A stretch of 64,000 nucleotides of DNA from Hyphomicrobiales bacterium (GTDB lineage Bacteria; Pseudomonadota; Alphaproteobacteria; Rhizobiales; Rhizobiaceae), in the NCBI GenBank assembly GCA_900465665.1, contig UBJO01000010.1:1550-65549 (forward strand). The letters are read 5' to 3'. A program made the position numbers and the translations under genes. The notes beneath the pieces were generated by a model. That model searched no databases. It was not told where the DNA came from and saw only the letters and a program-made list of their open reading frames with translations. Shown here one piece after another: positions 35,467-46,846 of this stretch; position 1 is the stretch's first letter, and every line of letters begins with the position of its first letter.

Positions 35467-35592
35467 TTCCTGAAAATTCAAACGGCTTGAATACGCGGAT
35501 GTTGTGCACTGCAACATTTTGGCCGTATTTGTGCGATTTTCATTTTAACACCAATGGATTAAGCTGATCCCGATTTTGGTGTTGGGGAGAGC

Positions 35593-38265
<2,673 letters not shown>

Positions 38266-38268
38266 AGG

Positions 38269-38544
38269 CTACCGGTAACGGTAGTATGGGCCGCCGTAAT
38301 AGGGGCCGCCCATGCGCCATGACATGTCCGACATCACGTAAGCGCTGTCTGCCCGCGCCTGCGCCTGCCGGTTGAGGTCGATGCGCTGCAGGCAGGTGGC
38401 GAAGCCTTCTGTGCCACGCTTGAAGCCATAGCCCAGGCACTGCCGCTCATCGGCCGCGCGCCGCTCTTCCGGCGTCATCGTCTGGCAGGCCGAAAGGCCG
38501 ATCGCAATGGCGGCGATGGTGAGCGTCAGCGGGAGAATACGCAT
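38269..38544 (-). CDS. Small lipoprotein of unknown function
   Basis: This 91-residue product has a lipoprotein signal (ILPLTLTIAAIAIGLSAC) with lipidation at C20. A short conserved part with two cysteines follows (RQCLGYGFKRGTEGFATC), then a Gln/Arg-rich helix and a Tyr/Gly-rich tail (GGPYYGGPYYRYR). Similar proteins are found throughout Rhizobium. It ends four bases from the ppdK stop on the other strand. Confidence 0.82.
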   Translation of the reverse strand: MRILPLTLTIAAIAIGLSACQTMTPEERRAADERQCLGYGFKRGTEGFATCLQRIDLNRQAQARADSAYVMSDMSWRMGGPYYGGPYYRYR

Positions 38545-38636
38545 GGTTTAATCTTCAACGGATTGATCTTGCTGGAAATAGCAGACGCCAAGCCCGACCA
38601 CCCGTCAACTAAAAACTCCGTCAGCCGGAAAACTTG

Positions 38637-38834
38637 TCACGCGGCGCCGGCGGGATCGCCGATCGGCAAAAGCGCCGGATCAAGCGTCGGGTCGTTCGGG
38701 TTCTTGCTGTCGCCGGGATCCTGGGCCGGCGTCAGCGGCGGCTTTTCCTGCACGCGGTCCGGAATGCCGGGTGTCGGTGTCGGGCCGCGCGGGGTCTCTG
38801 GCGTGGGCACGGGGATCGGGTCGCGATTGGGCAT
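38637..38834 (-). CDS. Proline-rich small protein behind an EcfG promoter
   Basis: The 65-residue protein is almost entirely Pro, Asp, Gly and Thr (MPNRDPIPVPTPETPRGPTP at the start) and is probably disordered. AAGGAG precedes the ATG at 38834 and a perfect EcfG-type promoter lies just before that, which supports a real gene expressed under stress. I do not know the function. Comparable Pro-rich small proteins are common in rhizobial stress regulons. Confidence 0.72.
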   Translation of the reverse strand: MPNRDPIPVPTPETPRGPTPTPGIPDRVQEKPPLTPAQDPGDSKNPNDPTLDPALLPIGDPAGAA

Positions 38835-38855
38835 GATTGTCTCCTTTCAAGGGAA

Positions 38856-38880
38856 AACGATGCCCCCAAGCTTTGGTTCC
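38856..38880 (-). promoter_or_regulatory. EcfG-type general stress promoter (perfect)
   Basis: On the leftward strand GGAAC (38880-38876) is followed by exactly 16 bases and CGTT (38859-38856). It lies 22 bp before the start of the proline-rich gene, with AAGGAG between, so the transcript would begin at about 38850 with a short leader. Confidence 0.78.
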
Positions 38881-38939
38881 GGCTTTCGCCCGGATGAGAA
38901 CCGCTATAAGAAGACGCCTCACGGAAATGGAAGCGACTG

Positions 38940-39185
38940 ATGGCACTGCGTGATCGATTCTCGAAAAAGCTGACCTGCCCGCAATGCGGCAATAGCGGCT
39001 TTGCCGAAGCCTCCGAGACGGACGATCCGAAGCGCAAGCATCCGGGCTTCAACATCGACCAGCTGCCGCGCGGGCTTTTCGTCCAGCGCCAGACCAATTT
39101 TCAGGAAACCAGTGTGATCAAATGCGAATGCGGCCGCAAGTTCGCCTTCCGCACGCTGGCGGAAGCCGCATCCGGCCGTGACTGA
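38940..39185 (+). CDS. Small zinc-ribbon protein
   Basis: The 81-residue protein has one CxxC pair near the start (LTCPQCGNSGF) and a CxC near the end (IKCECGRKF), a zinc-ribbon-like arrangement. The middle contains a conserved HPGFNIDQLPRGL motif. I do not recognise a named family. It is divergent from the proline-rich gene and converges on the following hypothetical gene. Confidence 0.75.
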   Translation: MALRDRFSKKLTCPQCGNSGFAEASETDDPKRKHPGFNIDQLPRGLFVQRQTNFQETSVIKCECGRKFAFRTLAEAASGRD

Positions 39186-39191
39186 ACGGGA

Positions 39192-39578
39192 CTAGAACCG
39201 CTCCAGCACCTCGATAAAGGCATCGGCGAACTGCGCGATATGGGCGGTCTCCGGCGCCGGGCTCTCCATGCGGATATCGGTGCCGTTTTGGTCGAGCACC
39301 GCAAGCACGATCCGCATGTCGGTGGAAGCGGACGGGATACGCAGCACCGCGATCCGCTTGCAATCGTCGATCAGCCCTTCGGCAGGCAGATCGAACAGGA
39401 ATTCGCCGCCGCTCTTGCCCGCTGCCGTGCGCACCGCATCGCAAAAGTCGCTGTCGCCATCATAGCTTTCGAGCGAAAGCTCAAGCTCCAGAAGCTCCAT
39501 CGGCAGAAGCGGATCGCTCGCATCAGCCCCGGCAAGCGTCGGCATGGGGCTTTCCACTGCAAGCTCGGATGCGATCAT
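39192..39578 (-). CDS. Hypothetical acidic protein
   Basis: This 128-residue protein is rich in Leu, Asp and Glu with strands such as RIAVLRIPSAS and MRIVLAVLDQNG. The pattern fits a small alpha/beta domain, and there is no signal peptide. AGGAGAAGAGC precedes the ATG at 39578. I do not recognise it. It ends seven bases from the zinc-ribbon gene in convergent orientation. Confidence 0.7.
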   Translation of the reverse strand: MIASELAVESPMPTLAGADASDPLLPMELLELELSLESYDGDSDFCDAVRTAAGKSGGEFLFDLPAEGLIDDCKRIAVLRIPSASTDMRIVLAVLDQNGTDIRMESPAPETAHIAQFADAFIEVLERF

Positions 39579-39821
39579 TGCTCTTCTCCTGTTCGTCCGT
39601 GACCGATGAACATGCTGCAACTGCGGGAAAACAACTCAATATCAGAAAATGCTCAAGTAGGCCATGCCCGCTTTGGTGGTCTAAAACGTGGGTTCATCGT
39701 GGATTGGACACGCTCGCGTAAGACAACAGTTTCAATTTAGGCGAATCTTGCACTAAACAAGTGCTTGGGCGATTTGCGCGTTCATGCGGGACGCGCCGCT
39801 TGCGACTAACCGGTAAGTTTG

Positions 39822-40754
39822 ATGGCAATCCGTTTCGACCGCCCCATTTCCAGTGCCGCCCGCTTTTCCAGGCGGTTCGCGGCCTTTGCGCTGGTCTTGT
39901 GCCTGGCGGCGCTGATCGGTCACCGCTTCGCCGGCCTCGCCACGCCCTATCTCGTCCTCATCCTCATCGTCGCCACCGGCTTCAGCATCCTGGCGGCAGT
40001 GCTCGCCGCAGCCGGCCTGCGCAGCCTGTGGCTGACGGGCGCGGAAGGCGGGCATGATGCGCTGAAGGCGCTGATCTTCGCGGCATTGCCGCTTTTCATC
40101 GGCGGGCTGGCGGTCGAGCGCTATCTCAGCATGCCGGTCATCTACGACGTCTCCACCGATCCCGTCTCCGTGCCTGACTGGCTGAAGACCCCAAGCGCCG
40201 ACCAGATCTGGCTGAAGCGGGTTCCGGTGACGCCGGAGGATCGCGAAAAGCAGCTGGAAGCCTATCCGGAACTCACCGGCCGCCGCTACGACGGCGCCAT
40301 CGACCGCGTGCTGGAAGCCGTCAAGAAGGTCGCCAAGCTGAACGGCATCCGCATCACGCGCGCCGAAGGCGACAGCGTGCCGACCCGCGACCCCGAGGAC
40401 AAACCGGCAGGCAAGGCCCAGCCCCAAGCCCAGCCGCAAGTCGCCGACAACACCGCCGTTCCCGACGAGGCCCCCGACGTCGTGCCCGTCCCAACGCCGC
40501 GCCCCTATGACGACGACGTCGCCCAGTTGATCCGCCGCGCCAATGGCGTGACGCTGCAGGGCGAGACGCGCACGCTGGTTCTCGGCCTGCGCTTCGACGT
40601 CATCATCCGGTTGCGCGAAGAGGCCGAGACCACCTTCGTCGACGTCCGCGTGGCCTCCCGCTACGGCCCCTCCGACCTCGGCTTCAGCGCCGATATCGCC
40701 GAGGATTACCTGAAGGCGCTGGACGCGGAACTGCTCGGCATCGCCGGCAGCTAA
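39822..40754 (+). CDS. DUF1499 membrane protein
   Basis: The 310-residue protein has two or three N-terminal membrane segments (FAAFALVLCLAALIG; YLVLILIVATGFSILAA; LIFAALPLFIGGLAV). A soluble domain follows, with the DUF1499 pattern: IYDVSTDPVSVPDW and the end VRVASRYGPSDLGFSADIAE. An Ala/Pro/Gln-rich insert (AGKAQPQAQPQVADN) splits the domain. Function is unknown. The ATG at 39822 is preferred to the TTG three bases upstream. Confidence 0.85.
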   Translation: MAIRFDRPISSAARFSRRFAAFALVLCLAALIGHRFAGLATPYLVLILIVATGFSILAAVLAAAGLRSLWLTGAEGGHDALKALIFAALPLFIGGLAVERYLSMPVIYDVSTDPVSVPDWLKTPSADQIWLKRVPVTPEDREKQLEAYPELTGRRYDGAIDRVLEAVKKVAKLNGIRITRAEGDSVPTRDPEDKPAGKAQPQAQPQVADNTAVPDEAPDVVPVPTPRPYDDDVAQLIRRANGVTLQGETRTLVLGLRFDVIIRLREEAETTFVDVRVASRYGPSDLGFSADIAEDYLKALDAELLGIAGS

Positions 40755-40774
40755 TCGAGCCGCCTTCCGTAGGC

Positions 40775-41686
40775 CTATCGCGCCATACGATACGACCCCA
40801 AAAGCGCTGGCGGGCCATCGGTCTCGATTTCGCCGCGCTCGATCAGATCCTCGATATGCGCCAGCACGGAAAGCGCCGCCGCACCGTGCAGCCGCGGATC
40901 GGTGTCGCGGTAGATGACTTTCACCATGTCGGGGATATTGGTATCGCCGGCCCTGATCCGCCCCAGCACCGCGCGCTCGCGCATCCGCCTGTGCGTCTTC
41001 AGCGCCCGCATGAAGGAGATCGGCTTGCGCACCGGGCCGCCATGGCCGGGCAGAAGCAGCCGGTCGCGCCGTGCGATCAACTTGTCGAGCGAGGCCATGT
41101 AATCGGCCATCGAGCCATCCGGCGGCGCGACGATCGAGGTTGCCCACGCCATGACGTGATCGGCTGAAAACAGGATGCCGGTCTCATCAAGCGCGAATGC
41201 CATGTGATTGGCCGCGTGCCCAGGCGTATGCACGCCCGTCAGCCGCCAGCCATCACCCTCGATTGCCTCGCCATCGGCGAGCGCGATATCGGGACGAAAG
41301 GCCATGTCGGAGCTCTCGGCGAAGGGATTGGTCTCCCCCGCATGCAGCGGCCGCGCCGCCCGGTGCGGCCCCTCGGCGACGACGATAGCCCCCGTCGCCC
41401 CCTTGAGCCGGCGCGAGAGCGGCGAGTGATCGCGATGCGTATGCGAGACGAGGATATGCGTGACCTCGCGCCCCTTAAGCGCTGCCATCAGCGCCGAAAA
41501 ATGCGCATCGTCCTCAGGACCGGGATCGATCACCGCGACGGAGCGGTCGCCGACGATATAGCTGTTGGTGCCGTGAAAGGTGAACGCGCTCGGATTGTTG
41601 ACCGTGATCCGCTGAACGCCGGGTGCTACCGGCACGGCCTGGCCATAGGCGGGCTCGAAGGCGCGATTGAAGTCTGGATTGGCCAT
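40775..41686 (-). CDS. MBL-fold metallo-hydrolase (LACTB2-like)
   Basis: This 303-residue enzyme has the metallo-beta-lactamase fold with HTHRDH (VSHTHRDHSPL) near residue 83, GVHTPGHAANHMAF and FSADHVMAW as further ligand regions, and a C-terminal winged-helix-like domain. That layout fits the LACTB2/RNase-like or glyoxalase II-like branch. The substrate is not known. AGGAA precedes ATG 41686. The cupin gene lies 42 bp upstream on the same strand and may be cotranscribed. Confidence 0.9.
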   Translation of the reverse strand: MANPDFNRAFEPAYGQAVPVAPGVQRITVNNPSAFTFHGTNSYIVGDRSVAVIDPGPEDDAHFSALMAALKGREVTHILVSHTHRDHSPLSRRLKGATGAIVVAEGPHRAARPLHAGETNPFAESSDMAFRPDIALADGEAIEGDGWRLTGVHTPGHAANHMAFALDETGILFSADHVMAWATSIVAPPDGSMADYMASLDKLIARRDRLLLPGHGGPVRKPISFMRALKTHRRMRERAVLGRIRAGDTNIPDMVKVIYRDTDPRLHGAAALSVLAHIEDLIERGEIETDGPPALLGSYRMAR

Positions 41687-41728
41687 GTCGTTCCTGCGGT
41701 CGTCCACCCGGTCGTATCCGGTAACGAC

Positions 41729-42025
41729 CTACTTGTACTCGATCTCGATGAAGGACATCGGCTTGTCGCCGGCATTGACGACATTGTGTTCGGTGCCCGC
41801 ATCGCGCCGATAGGCAGCACCGGCTGCGATATCCACGCGCCGGCTGTCGCCGTTTTCCTCGATCAGAAACTGGCAGTCCGTCATCGGCACCACGACATAG
41901 CCCATCCCATGCGTATGCACGCCGGTATCGGCGCCGGGCTCGAAGTCCCAACGGGTGATCTTGACGACGGCGTCGTCGAGGAGGAGCGTGGCAAGGGCAG
42001 GCGGGCGGGCACGATACTGGCTCAT
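41729..42025 (-). CDS. Cupin domain protein
   Basis: The 98-residue single-domain cupin has the two metal-binding motifs: GVHTHGMGYVVVPMTDC near residue 35 and AYRRDAGTEHNVVNAG near residue 72. It probably binds a metal and may act as a small isomerase, dioxygenase or binding protein. The function is unknown. It is 42 bp ahead of the MBL-fold gene on the same strand. Confidence 0.87.
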   Translation of the reverse strand: MSQYRARPPALATLLLDDAVVKITRWDFEPGADTGVHTHGMGYVVVPMTDCQFLIEENGDSRRVDIAAGAAYRRDAGTEHNVVNAGDKPMSFIEIEYK

Positions 42026-42184
42026 TGTCACTCCGAAGCGGTAGGGTCTGAGAAGAGACCTAGCACGCGCTCGGAAAGAGCGCACAGAAATATGCTCGCC
42101 CCGAAACTTAATGATTGTGACGTTCACGGACCTTTGCTAATCAGGCGACGCAATTGGCAAGCGTTTCTCGCTGCCAGTCTCTGG

Positions 42185-42259
42185 TGGGGCGTCGCCAAGC
42201 GGTAAGGCACCGGTTTTTGGTACCGGCATTCCCAGGTTCGAATCCTGGCGCCCCAGCCA
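42185..42259 (+). tRNA. tRNA-Gln (anticodon TTG)
   Basis: The acceptor stem TGGGGCG pairs with CGCCCCA and the CCA end is encoded. The anticodon stem CCGGT/ACCGG encloses TTTTGGT, giving anticodon TTG, which reads CAA and CAG. The T-arm contains GGTTCGAATCC. It is followed by a hairpin terminator. Confidence 0.95.
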
Positions 42260-42350
42260 CTGAGATCCTTTTCATCCAATAAATCCCTGAACGCGATTGC
42301 GCTTCGAGCACGTACGCTTTGCCGTGGTGACACTTGTCCACCAAAAACAA

Positions 42351-42378
42351 AAAAGGCGGAACCTGCGTCCCGCCTTTC
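42351..42378. terminator. Bidirectional terminator after tRNA-Gln and the lipoprotein gene
   Basis: AAAGGCGG-aacctgcg-TCCCGCCTTT is flanked by A-runs on the left and T residues on the right, so it can stop rightward transcription from the tRNA and leftward transcription from the lipoprotein gene. Confidence 0.8.
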
Positions 42379-42401
42379 GTATCTCTCGCCCTCGCTGCGC
42401 C

Positions 42402-42818
42402 TTACTGCGCGGCCGGCTGGGCAGGCGCCAGGAATTCGGCGCAGTAGGAGGGACCGTTCACGCCGGGGATGTCGCCGGCGACCTTGATGCTGCGGATCGT
42501 GTAGTCCGAGCTGGTGGTAATGGTAACCTGGCAGCGCAGGTACTGCTTGCGGGCGGGCGAAATCTGCTTGCCGCGCTTGCCCTCAGTGCCATCGGCGTAT
42601 TTCGCCGGAACGGTCACGGTCTTGTAGCCGCCCTTCCAGGTGTAGACGTTGCCGCTGCCATTGTCGGCATCGGTGAGCGGCGGGCCAAAGGCTGCGAAGA
42701 ACTTGCCGGCGGACTGGCCGACCCAGCGGCTGGAGATCGGATCGGCGGCCGTTGGGATGGTCGTGCAGCCTGCCAAGGTGATGGCCAGCGCTGCGGCTGC
42801 GAAAGTGCGGAGTTTCAT
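42402..42818 (-). CDS. Small lipoprotein of unknown function
   Basis: This 138-residue product has a lipoprotein signal (RTFAAAALAITLAGC, lipidation at C18). A soluble domain with a conserved SRWVGQSAGKFFAAFGPP start follows, and a cysteine pair (YLRCQVTITT, PSYCAEFL) could form a disulfide. The tail is Ala/Pro/Gln-rich. Function is unknown; relatives are frequent in Rhizobiaceae. It shares a terminator with tRNA-Gln. Confidence 0.8.
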   Translation of the reverse strand: MKLRTFAAAALAITLAGCTTIPTAADPISSRWVGQSAGKFFAAFGPPLTDADNGSGNVYTWKGGYKTVTVPAKYADGTEGKRGKQISPARKQYLRCQVTITTSSDYTIRSIKVAGDIPGVNGPSYCAEFLAPAQPAAQ

Positions 42819-43087
42819 GGTGTCGTCCCTGGATTTGTCGCGCATGCGGCGGCGGGAATCACTGCCCCTGCAGCGTTTCAGCCTGTCCTGACAGCGCTTT
42901 AGCGCGGAACCCGGCAAAAGAAAATCAGCTCTTTTTCGCGATTGCAAAATTTGCGGTGGGTGTGGCTTTTTGCTCTCGCGCAAGCCCGGGCGCGCTTGCC
43001 GCCGCCGCCGTCATAAAAATGCAACCCGCTTTGGATTTTGGTGCTTGCGCAAGCCGTTGGGCCGGTCTATAGAGGCGCCGCTGGTCA

Positions 43088-43164
43088 CGGAGTGTAGCGC
43101 AGTCTGGTAGCGCACCACGTTCGGGACGTGGGGGTCGGAGGTTCGAATCCTCTCACTCCGACCA
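43088..43164 (+). tRNA. tRNA-Pro (anticodon CGG)
   Basis: The acceptor stem CGGAGTG pairs with CACTCCG and CCA is encoded. The anticodon stem CCACG/CGTGG encloses TTCGGGA, giving anticodon CGG, which reads CCG. The T-arm contains AGGTTCGAATCCT. The cloverleaf is complete. Confidence 0.96.
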
Positions 43165-43293
43165 GCTGAAAATCCCGGTATTGCAGGATTTTCCACCCGA
43201 TCCCGACTTTTTCAGAATACATCGCTCTGTCGCAACGGACCGACAGCGGACCGTTTCGCTGTCTGCTCACATCAGCCTCTTTGGCTCTTGCTC

Positions 43294-45480
43294 TTACGGC
43301 GTGACCTGCGCAGGCTGGCGATCCGGCGTCTGATTGTCGGCAACCTTGTTACCGTAGCTTGCGCGATAGGTCCCGTCCGTCCCGGGGAAGAGGGTGTATT
43401 CCACGCCTTTGACGACAACCGTTTCGATCGGCACCGGCGCGCCATCGCGCGTCAGCGCCAGAAGCCGCCCGCCGTCCGTTGATGATGGAAGCATCGCGGT
43501 GAGCATGCCATGTGTTCGCTGGTCGCCGACGATCGTGAAGGCGAGGTGTTCGCCGTCCCATTGCTGGTTGAGAACGTCGGTGCGCGAGCGGCCGTCCAAC
43601 CAGTCCAGCATCTGCCGTGCGGAGACCATGGGGACATCGTATTTTTGCGCCAGCCCCATCAGGAATTTATCGAAATCGTTGTGGAAGTCGTAGTGCGTGC
43701 CGAACGCGCCGAAGAATTGCTCAGGGCCGAGCGCCCGCTGGAAAAGACCCTCGACGGCCGCGCGTTGGTCGTTGAACACCTCATCCACCAGATGCGTTTC
43801 CTGCTGGTAGACATTGATCAGCTCTCCCTTTTCGGTACTGAACCGCATCGGAATGCCCGAACCCGTCATGAAGCCGGCGCGGCCGTTCACCCAGGCCGTC
43901 GGCCAGTAGTAATAGTTCATGTCGAAGCGAATGCCCCAGTCCCGGCCGATCTTCGGCTGCGAGCTGTAATCGCTCCACACGATGCAATGCAGCCGGCTCG
44001 CCTCTTGCACCGGCACATCGGGATAGGCGGAGCGGAAGCGCAGGATGTCGTTTGCGAAGGCGAGGTCGAGCGACGCGGTCGACCAGTTCTGGCAATAGGT
44101 GCTGGCATGCGAGCCGAGATCGAAGCCGGCCGCCGCATAATCCTTGGCCGCATGCGCGCTCAGCCCCGAATCGGCGTAGAGCCAGGAGGTTGCGCGTGCG
44201 CACTCCCATTTCGATACGTCGCAATTCTTGGCGTCCAGCGAGAGCATATGCTCGAAGGAGTCTCGCGTCCCGCGTTCCGTGCCATGGTCGTCGGCGGCCA
44301 TGACCAGCACCGCCTTGTAGTGCTTCGGGAAATACCAGAACCGCGGTATCGGCGCGCCGTCGCGCTGCATGTGCTCGATCAGGTTGGTCAGCAGCCGCAT
44401 CTGCTCGTCGGCCTGCGGGATGTGCACGCGCGCGATATCGACGAAATCTGGCTGCGGGTCGTTGGCGGCCTGGCCATAGAAGAGATCGTTCGGCCGTATC
44501 GGCGCAAGCCCGTCGCGGTCCTGTCCCGCCCATTGCGGGTTGCCCTGCCGGGTCAGCACCACCGATTGCGGCAGGTCGAAGGTAAACGCGGCGACCTCTC
44601 CTCCCGCGTTGCCGACGCTTCGAAGCGTGAGGGCCGGCATCGGGTTCTTGTCAGTATGGCTCGAAAGCGTGGCGAGCGTTCCGGTGTCGCCCTCGGCGAT
44701 ATACGGCTGGGCAACACCGTGGAACCTGAGATCAGCAACAATACCCCGTCCGGGCGCCCGGCTGGCATCGATCGACAGTTCTCCTTCGGAAAACGGCGCG
44801 CCCTCCGCGCGCAGTCCCGCGAGTTCAGCCAGGGCGCCGGTGGGCCGGATCGTGATCAGATGGCCGCCGCCATCAACCCAGCTCCCAACCGCCGATGACG
44901 ACGTGTCCGGCATCCGCCCCGCGACAATGACGAGCCGATGCTCGGCAAGTGTGGCGGCAAGATTTGCGGATTGCAGCGCTGAACCTCCGATCGTGCGGAA
45001 ATTCGTAAAGCCCTCGGCGCGCAGCATCTCCGAAAGATACGGCCCGAACGGTGCATCCTCGCCAAGCGCAAGCAGGATCGGCCCGCCGCGGCCCTGATCG
45101 AGCGGCGTCTTTTTCAGAACTGAGAACGTCCAGTCAAGGGCGGGGCGCCCGTGCAGGGAACTGCTGACATGAATGTCGCCCTCGGGCAGCGGCCGATAGC
45201 TGCGGAAGATCACGGCGGTGCGCTGCGCGTTGACCTCGACCGCGCCTGCGACATCCATCTTCGAGCCGTCGGGTCTTTGGGCCCTTACGTCGAGCACCAT
45301 TACCGACGGGTCGATGGGTCTGCTGAAGGCGATCTGGATGCGCACGCCGGCAATATTGACCGAGCCGGGCAGGGGGTAGGTCGACGTCACCTCCGGTGCA
45401 CGTTTCGTTACGGCAGACACACCGGCAGCGGCGGCTGCGATGAGCAGGCAAAAGACGACAGTTCCTATGATTTTCTTCAC
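43294..45480 (-). CDS. Large exported protein with polysaccharide-deacetylase-like domain
   Basis: The 728-residue protein begins with a signal or membrane anchor (VVFCLLIAAAAAGVSAV). Three parts follow: an Ig-like Big_5 domain to about residue 125 (TSTYPLPGSVNIAGVRIQI), a glutamine-amidotransferase-like domain to about 240 (VIVAGRMPDTSSSAVGSWVD), and a catalytic-looking domain from about 390. The last opens YKAVLVMAADDHGTERG, matching the twin-Asp strand of NodB-like polysaccharide deacetylases. It may remodel an extracellular or cell-wall polysaccharide; the target is unknown. It has no obvious partners. Confidence 0.75.
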   Translation of the reverse strand: MKKIIGTVVFCLLIAAAAAGVSAVTKRAPEVTSTYPLPGSVNIAGVRIQIAFSRPIDPSVMVLDVRAQRPDGSKMDVAGAVEVNAQRTAVIFRSYRPLPEGDIHVSSSLHGRPALDWTFSVLKKTPLDQGRGGPILLALGEDAPFGPYLSEMLRAEGFTNFRTIGGSALQSANLAATLAEHRLVIVAGRMPDTSSSAVGSWVDGGGHLITIRPTGALAELAGLRAEGAPFSEGELSIDASRAPGRGIVADLRFHGVAQPYIAEGDTGTLATLSSHTDKNPMPALTLRSVGNAGGEVAAFTFDLPQSVVLTRQGNPQWAGQDRDGLAPIRPNDLFYGQAANDPQPDFVDIARVHIPQADEQMRLLTNLIEHMQRDGAPIPRFWYFPKHYKAVLVMAADDHGTERGTRDSFEHMLSLDAKNCDVSKWECARATSWLYADSGLSAHAAKDYAAAGFDLGSHASTYCQNWSTASLDLAFANDILRFRSAYPDVPVQEASRLHCIVWSDYSSQPKIGRDWGIRFDMNYYYWPTAWVNGRAGFMTGSGIPMRFSTEKGELINVYQQETHLVDEVFNDQRAAVEGLFQRALGPEQFFGAFGTHYDFHNDFDKFLMGLAQKYDVPMVSARQMLDWLDGRSRTDVLNQQWDGEHLAFTIVGDQRTHGMLTAMLPSSTDGGRLLALTRDGAPVPIETVVVKGVEYTLFPGTDGTYRASYGNKVADNQTPDRQPAQVTP

Positions 45481-46012
45481 GGGCCGTATCTTCCTCGATG
45501 TACTCTGCGTCGTGCACGCAATGCCAGGGCCGGAATGAAGCCGGCCACGCTCTGCCGGAGTGGCAGCGCATCATGGGAAGGCGTCGTTTGCATATGAAAA
45601 GAAGCATCATTCGTCGGCATCCCCGCTGCCGACGCCCACAAAAAAACGCCCTGCTCAAACTGATATCTTGAGAAAAGCAGTTTTGAAATTACGCCCTTCG
45701 CAGACTGGCACTACCGCTAAAAGCTGATTTTTAGCAATCTCTGATTGTTTTCCGATTGTTGCGATCAATGGTTTTGAGCCGAAAATCGCGCTGAAGTGGT
45801 GTGGGCAGCGAGCTGGCGCCCGTCCCGGTCACCATTTCGAGGAAGTGGATGTGCAGCCGCCTTGCCGTGCCGCCATGAACCAAAGGCAAGGTGTTGGGGT
45901 CAATTCCGTCGCCCGCATGTCGCGGAAAAACTCTTCCGCCAATCCGGATATTGCCTCGCCCGGACGGCGCGCTTAAAGCTTGCTGTCATAGAGTGTCATG
46001 AGAAGCGGACCG
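45481..46012. other. Spacer of about 530 bp between divergent genes
   Basis: I see no convincing gene here. It holds an AT-rich centre (45640-45780), a perfect hairpin GCTAAAA-gctgat-TTTTAGC at 45716-45735, and a CCTTGCC/GGCAAGG inverted repeat at 45861-45892. It must contain the promoters of the deacetylase-like gene and the ureidoglycine aminohydrolase gene, but no clear -35/-10 pair is evident. Confidence 0.5.
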
Positions 46013-46831
46013 ATGAGCAGAGATTACTATTCCAGCATGGGCGGCCTGCCGCCGCAGACCGATCTTTTGTCGAGCAAGGCTGTGTTCACGACGGCCTATG
46101 CCGTCATCCCGCGCAGCGTGATGACCGATATCGTCACCAGCTATCTTCCCCATTGGCAGGGCACGCGCGCCTGGGTGATCTCGCGCCCGATGACCGGCTT
46201 CTCCGAGACCTTCTCGCAATACATCATGGAAGTGCAGCCGGGCGGCGGCAGCGACCGGCCGGAGCCGGAAAAGCGCGCCGAAAGCGTGCTCTTCGTCGTG
46301 GATGGCGAGGTGACCGTCGATCACGAGGGCGCCACGCATGTGCTGCGTCCCGGCTCCTTCGCCTTCCTGCCGGCCGGCTCGAAGTGGACGCTCTGGAACA
46401 AGGGCGCTGCTACAGCCAAGTTCCACTGGATCCGCAAGGCCTTCCAGCCCGTCGAAGGCTTGGAGCCGCCACCCGCGCTCTTCACCCATGAGGACCAGAA
46501 CCCGCCGCAGTCGATGCCCGATACCGACGACGTCTGGGCGACCACCCGCTTCATCGACCCGTCCGACCTGCGCTACGACATGCATGTGACCATCGTCACC
46601 CTCGAGCCCGGCGGCGTCATTCCCTTCATGGAAACCCATGTGATGGAGCACGGTCTTTACGTGCTCGAGGGCAGGGCGGTCTATCGGCTCAACAAGGATT
46701 GGGTCGAGGTCGAGGCCGGCGATTACATGTGGCTGCGCGCCTTCTGCCCGCAGGCCTGCTACGCCGGCGGCCCCGGCCGCTTCCGCTATCTGCTCTACAA
46801 GGACGTCAACCGGCACATGCCGTTGTTCTAA
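46013..46831 (+). CDS. (S)-ureidoglycine aminohydrolase (bicupin)
   Basis: This 272-residue protein consists of two cupin domains and follows the pattern of AllE/UGlyAH (YlbA in E. coli). Examples are VLFVVDGEVTVDHEGATHVL in the first domain, and ETHVMEHGLYVLEGRAVYRL with KDWVEVEAGDYMWLRAFCPQ in the second. It hydrolyses (S)-ureidoglycine to (S)-ureidoglycolate and ammonia in allantoin degradation, using Mn(II). No other allantoin genes lie nearby. The start may be ATG 45998 or 46013; the latter fits the homologues better. Confidence 0.9.
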   Translation: MSRDYYSSMGGLPPQTDLLSSKAVFTTAYAVIPRSVMTDIVTSYLPHWQGTRAWVISRPMTGFSETFSQYIMEVQPGGGSDRPEPEKRAESVLFVVDGEVTVDHEGATHVLRPGSFAFLPAGSKWTLWNKGAATAKFHWIRKAFQPVEGLEPPPALFTHEDQNPPQSMPDTDDVWATTRFIDPSDLRYDMHVTIVTLEPGGVIPFMETHVMEHGLYVLEGRAVYRLNKDWVEVEAGDYMWLRAFCPQACYAGGPGRFRYLLYKDVNRHMPLF

Positions 46832-46846
46832 GCGGAGGCAGCGTCG

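Larger units (their letters stand above)
35198..35592. other. 395-bp spacer with tandem hairpins before ppdK
   Basis: No protein gene is seen. After smc there are weak stems (AGCCC-tgaat-GGGCT; CACC-caataa-GGTG followed by a T-run near 35265). Then come two strong hairpins at 35392-35456 and a palindrome TGTTG-tgcactg-CAACA at 35500-35516, before the ppdK ribosome binding site GGGGAGA at 35583. A small RNA ending at the second hairpin is possible. Confidence 0.6.

Noticed and set aside
35535-35575. CtrA-type TTAA-N7-TTAA before ppdK
   Set aside because: TTAACACCAATGGATTAA has a ten-base spacer, not seven.
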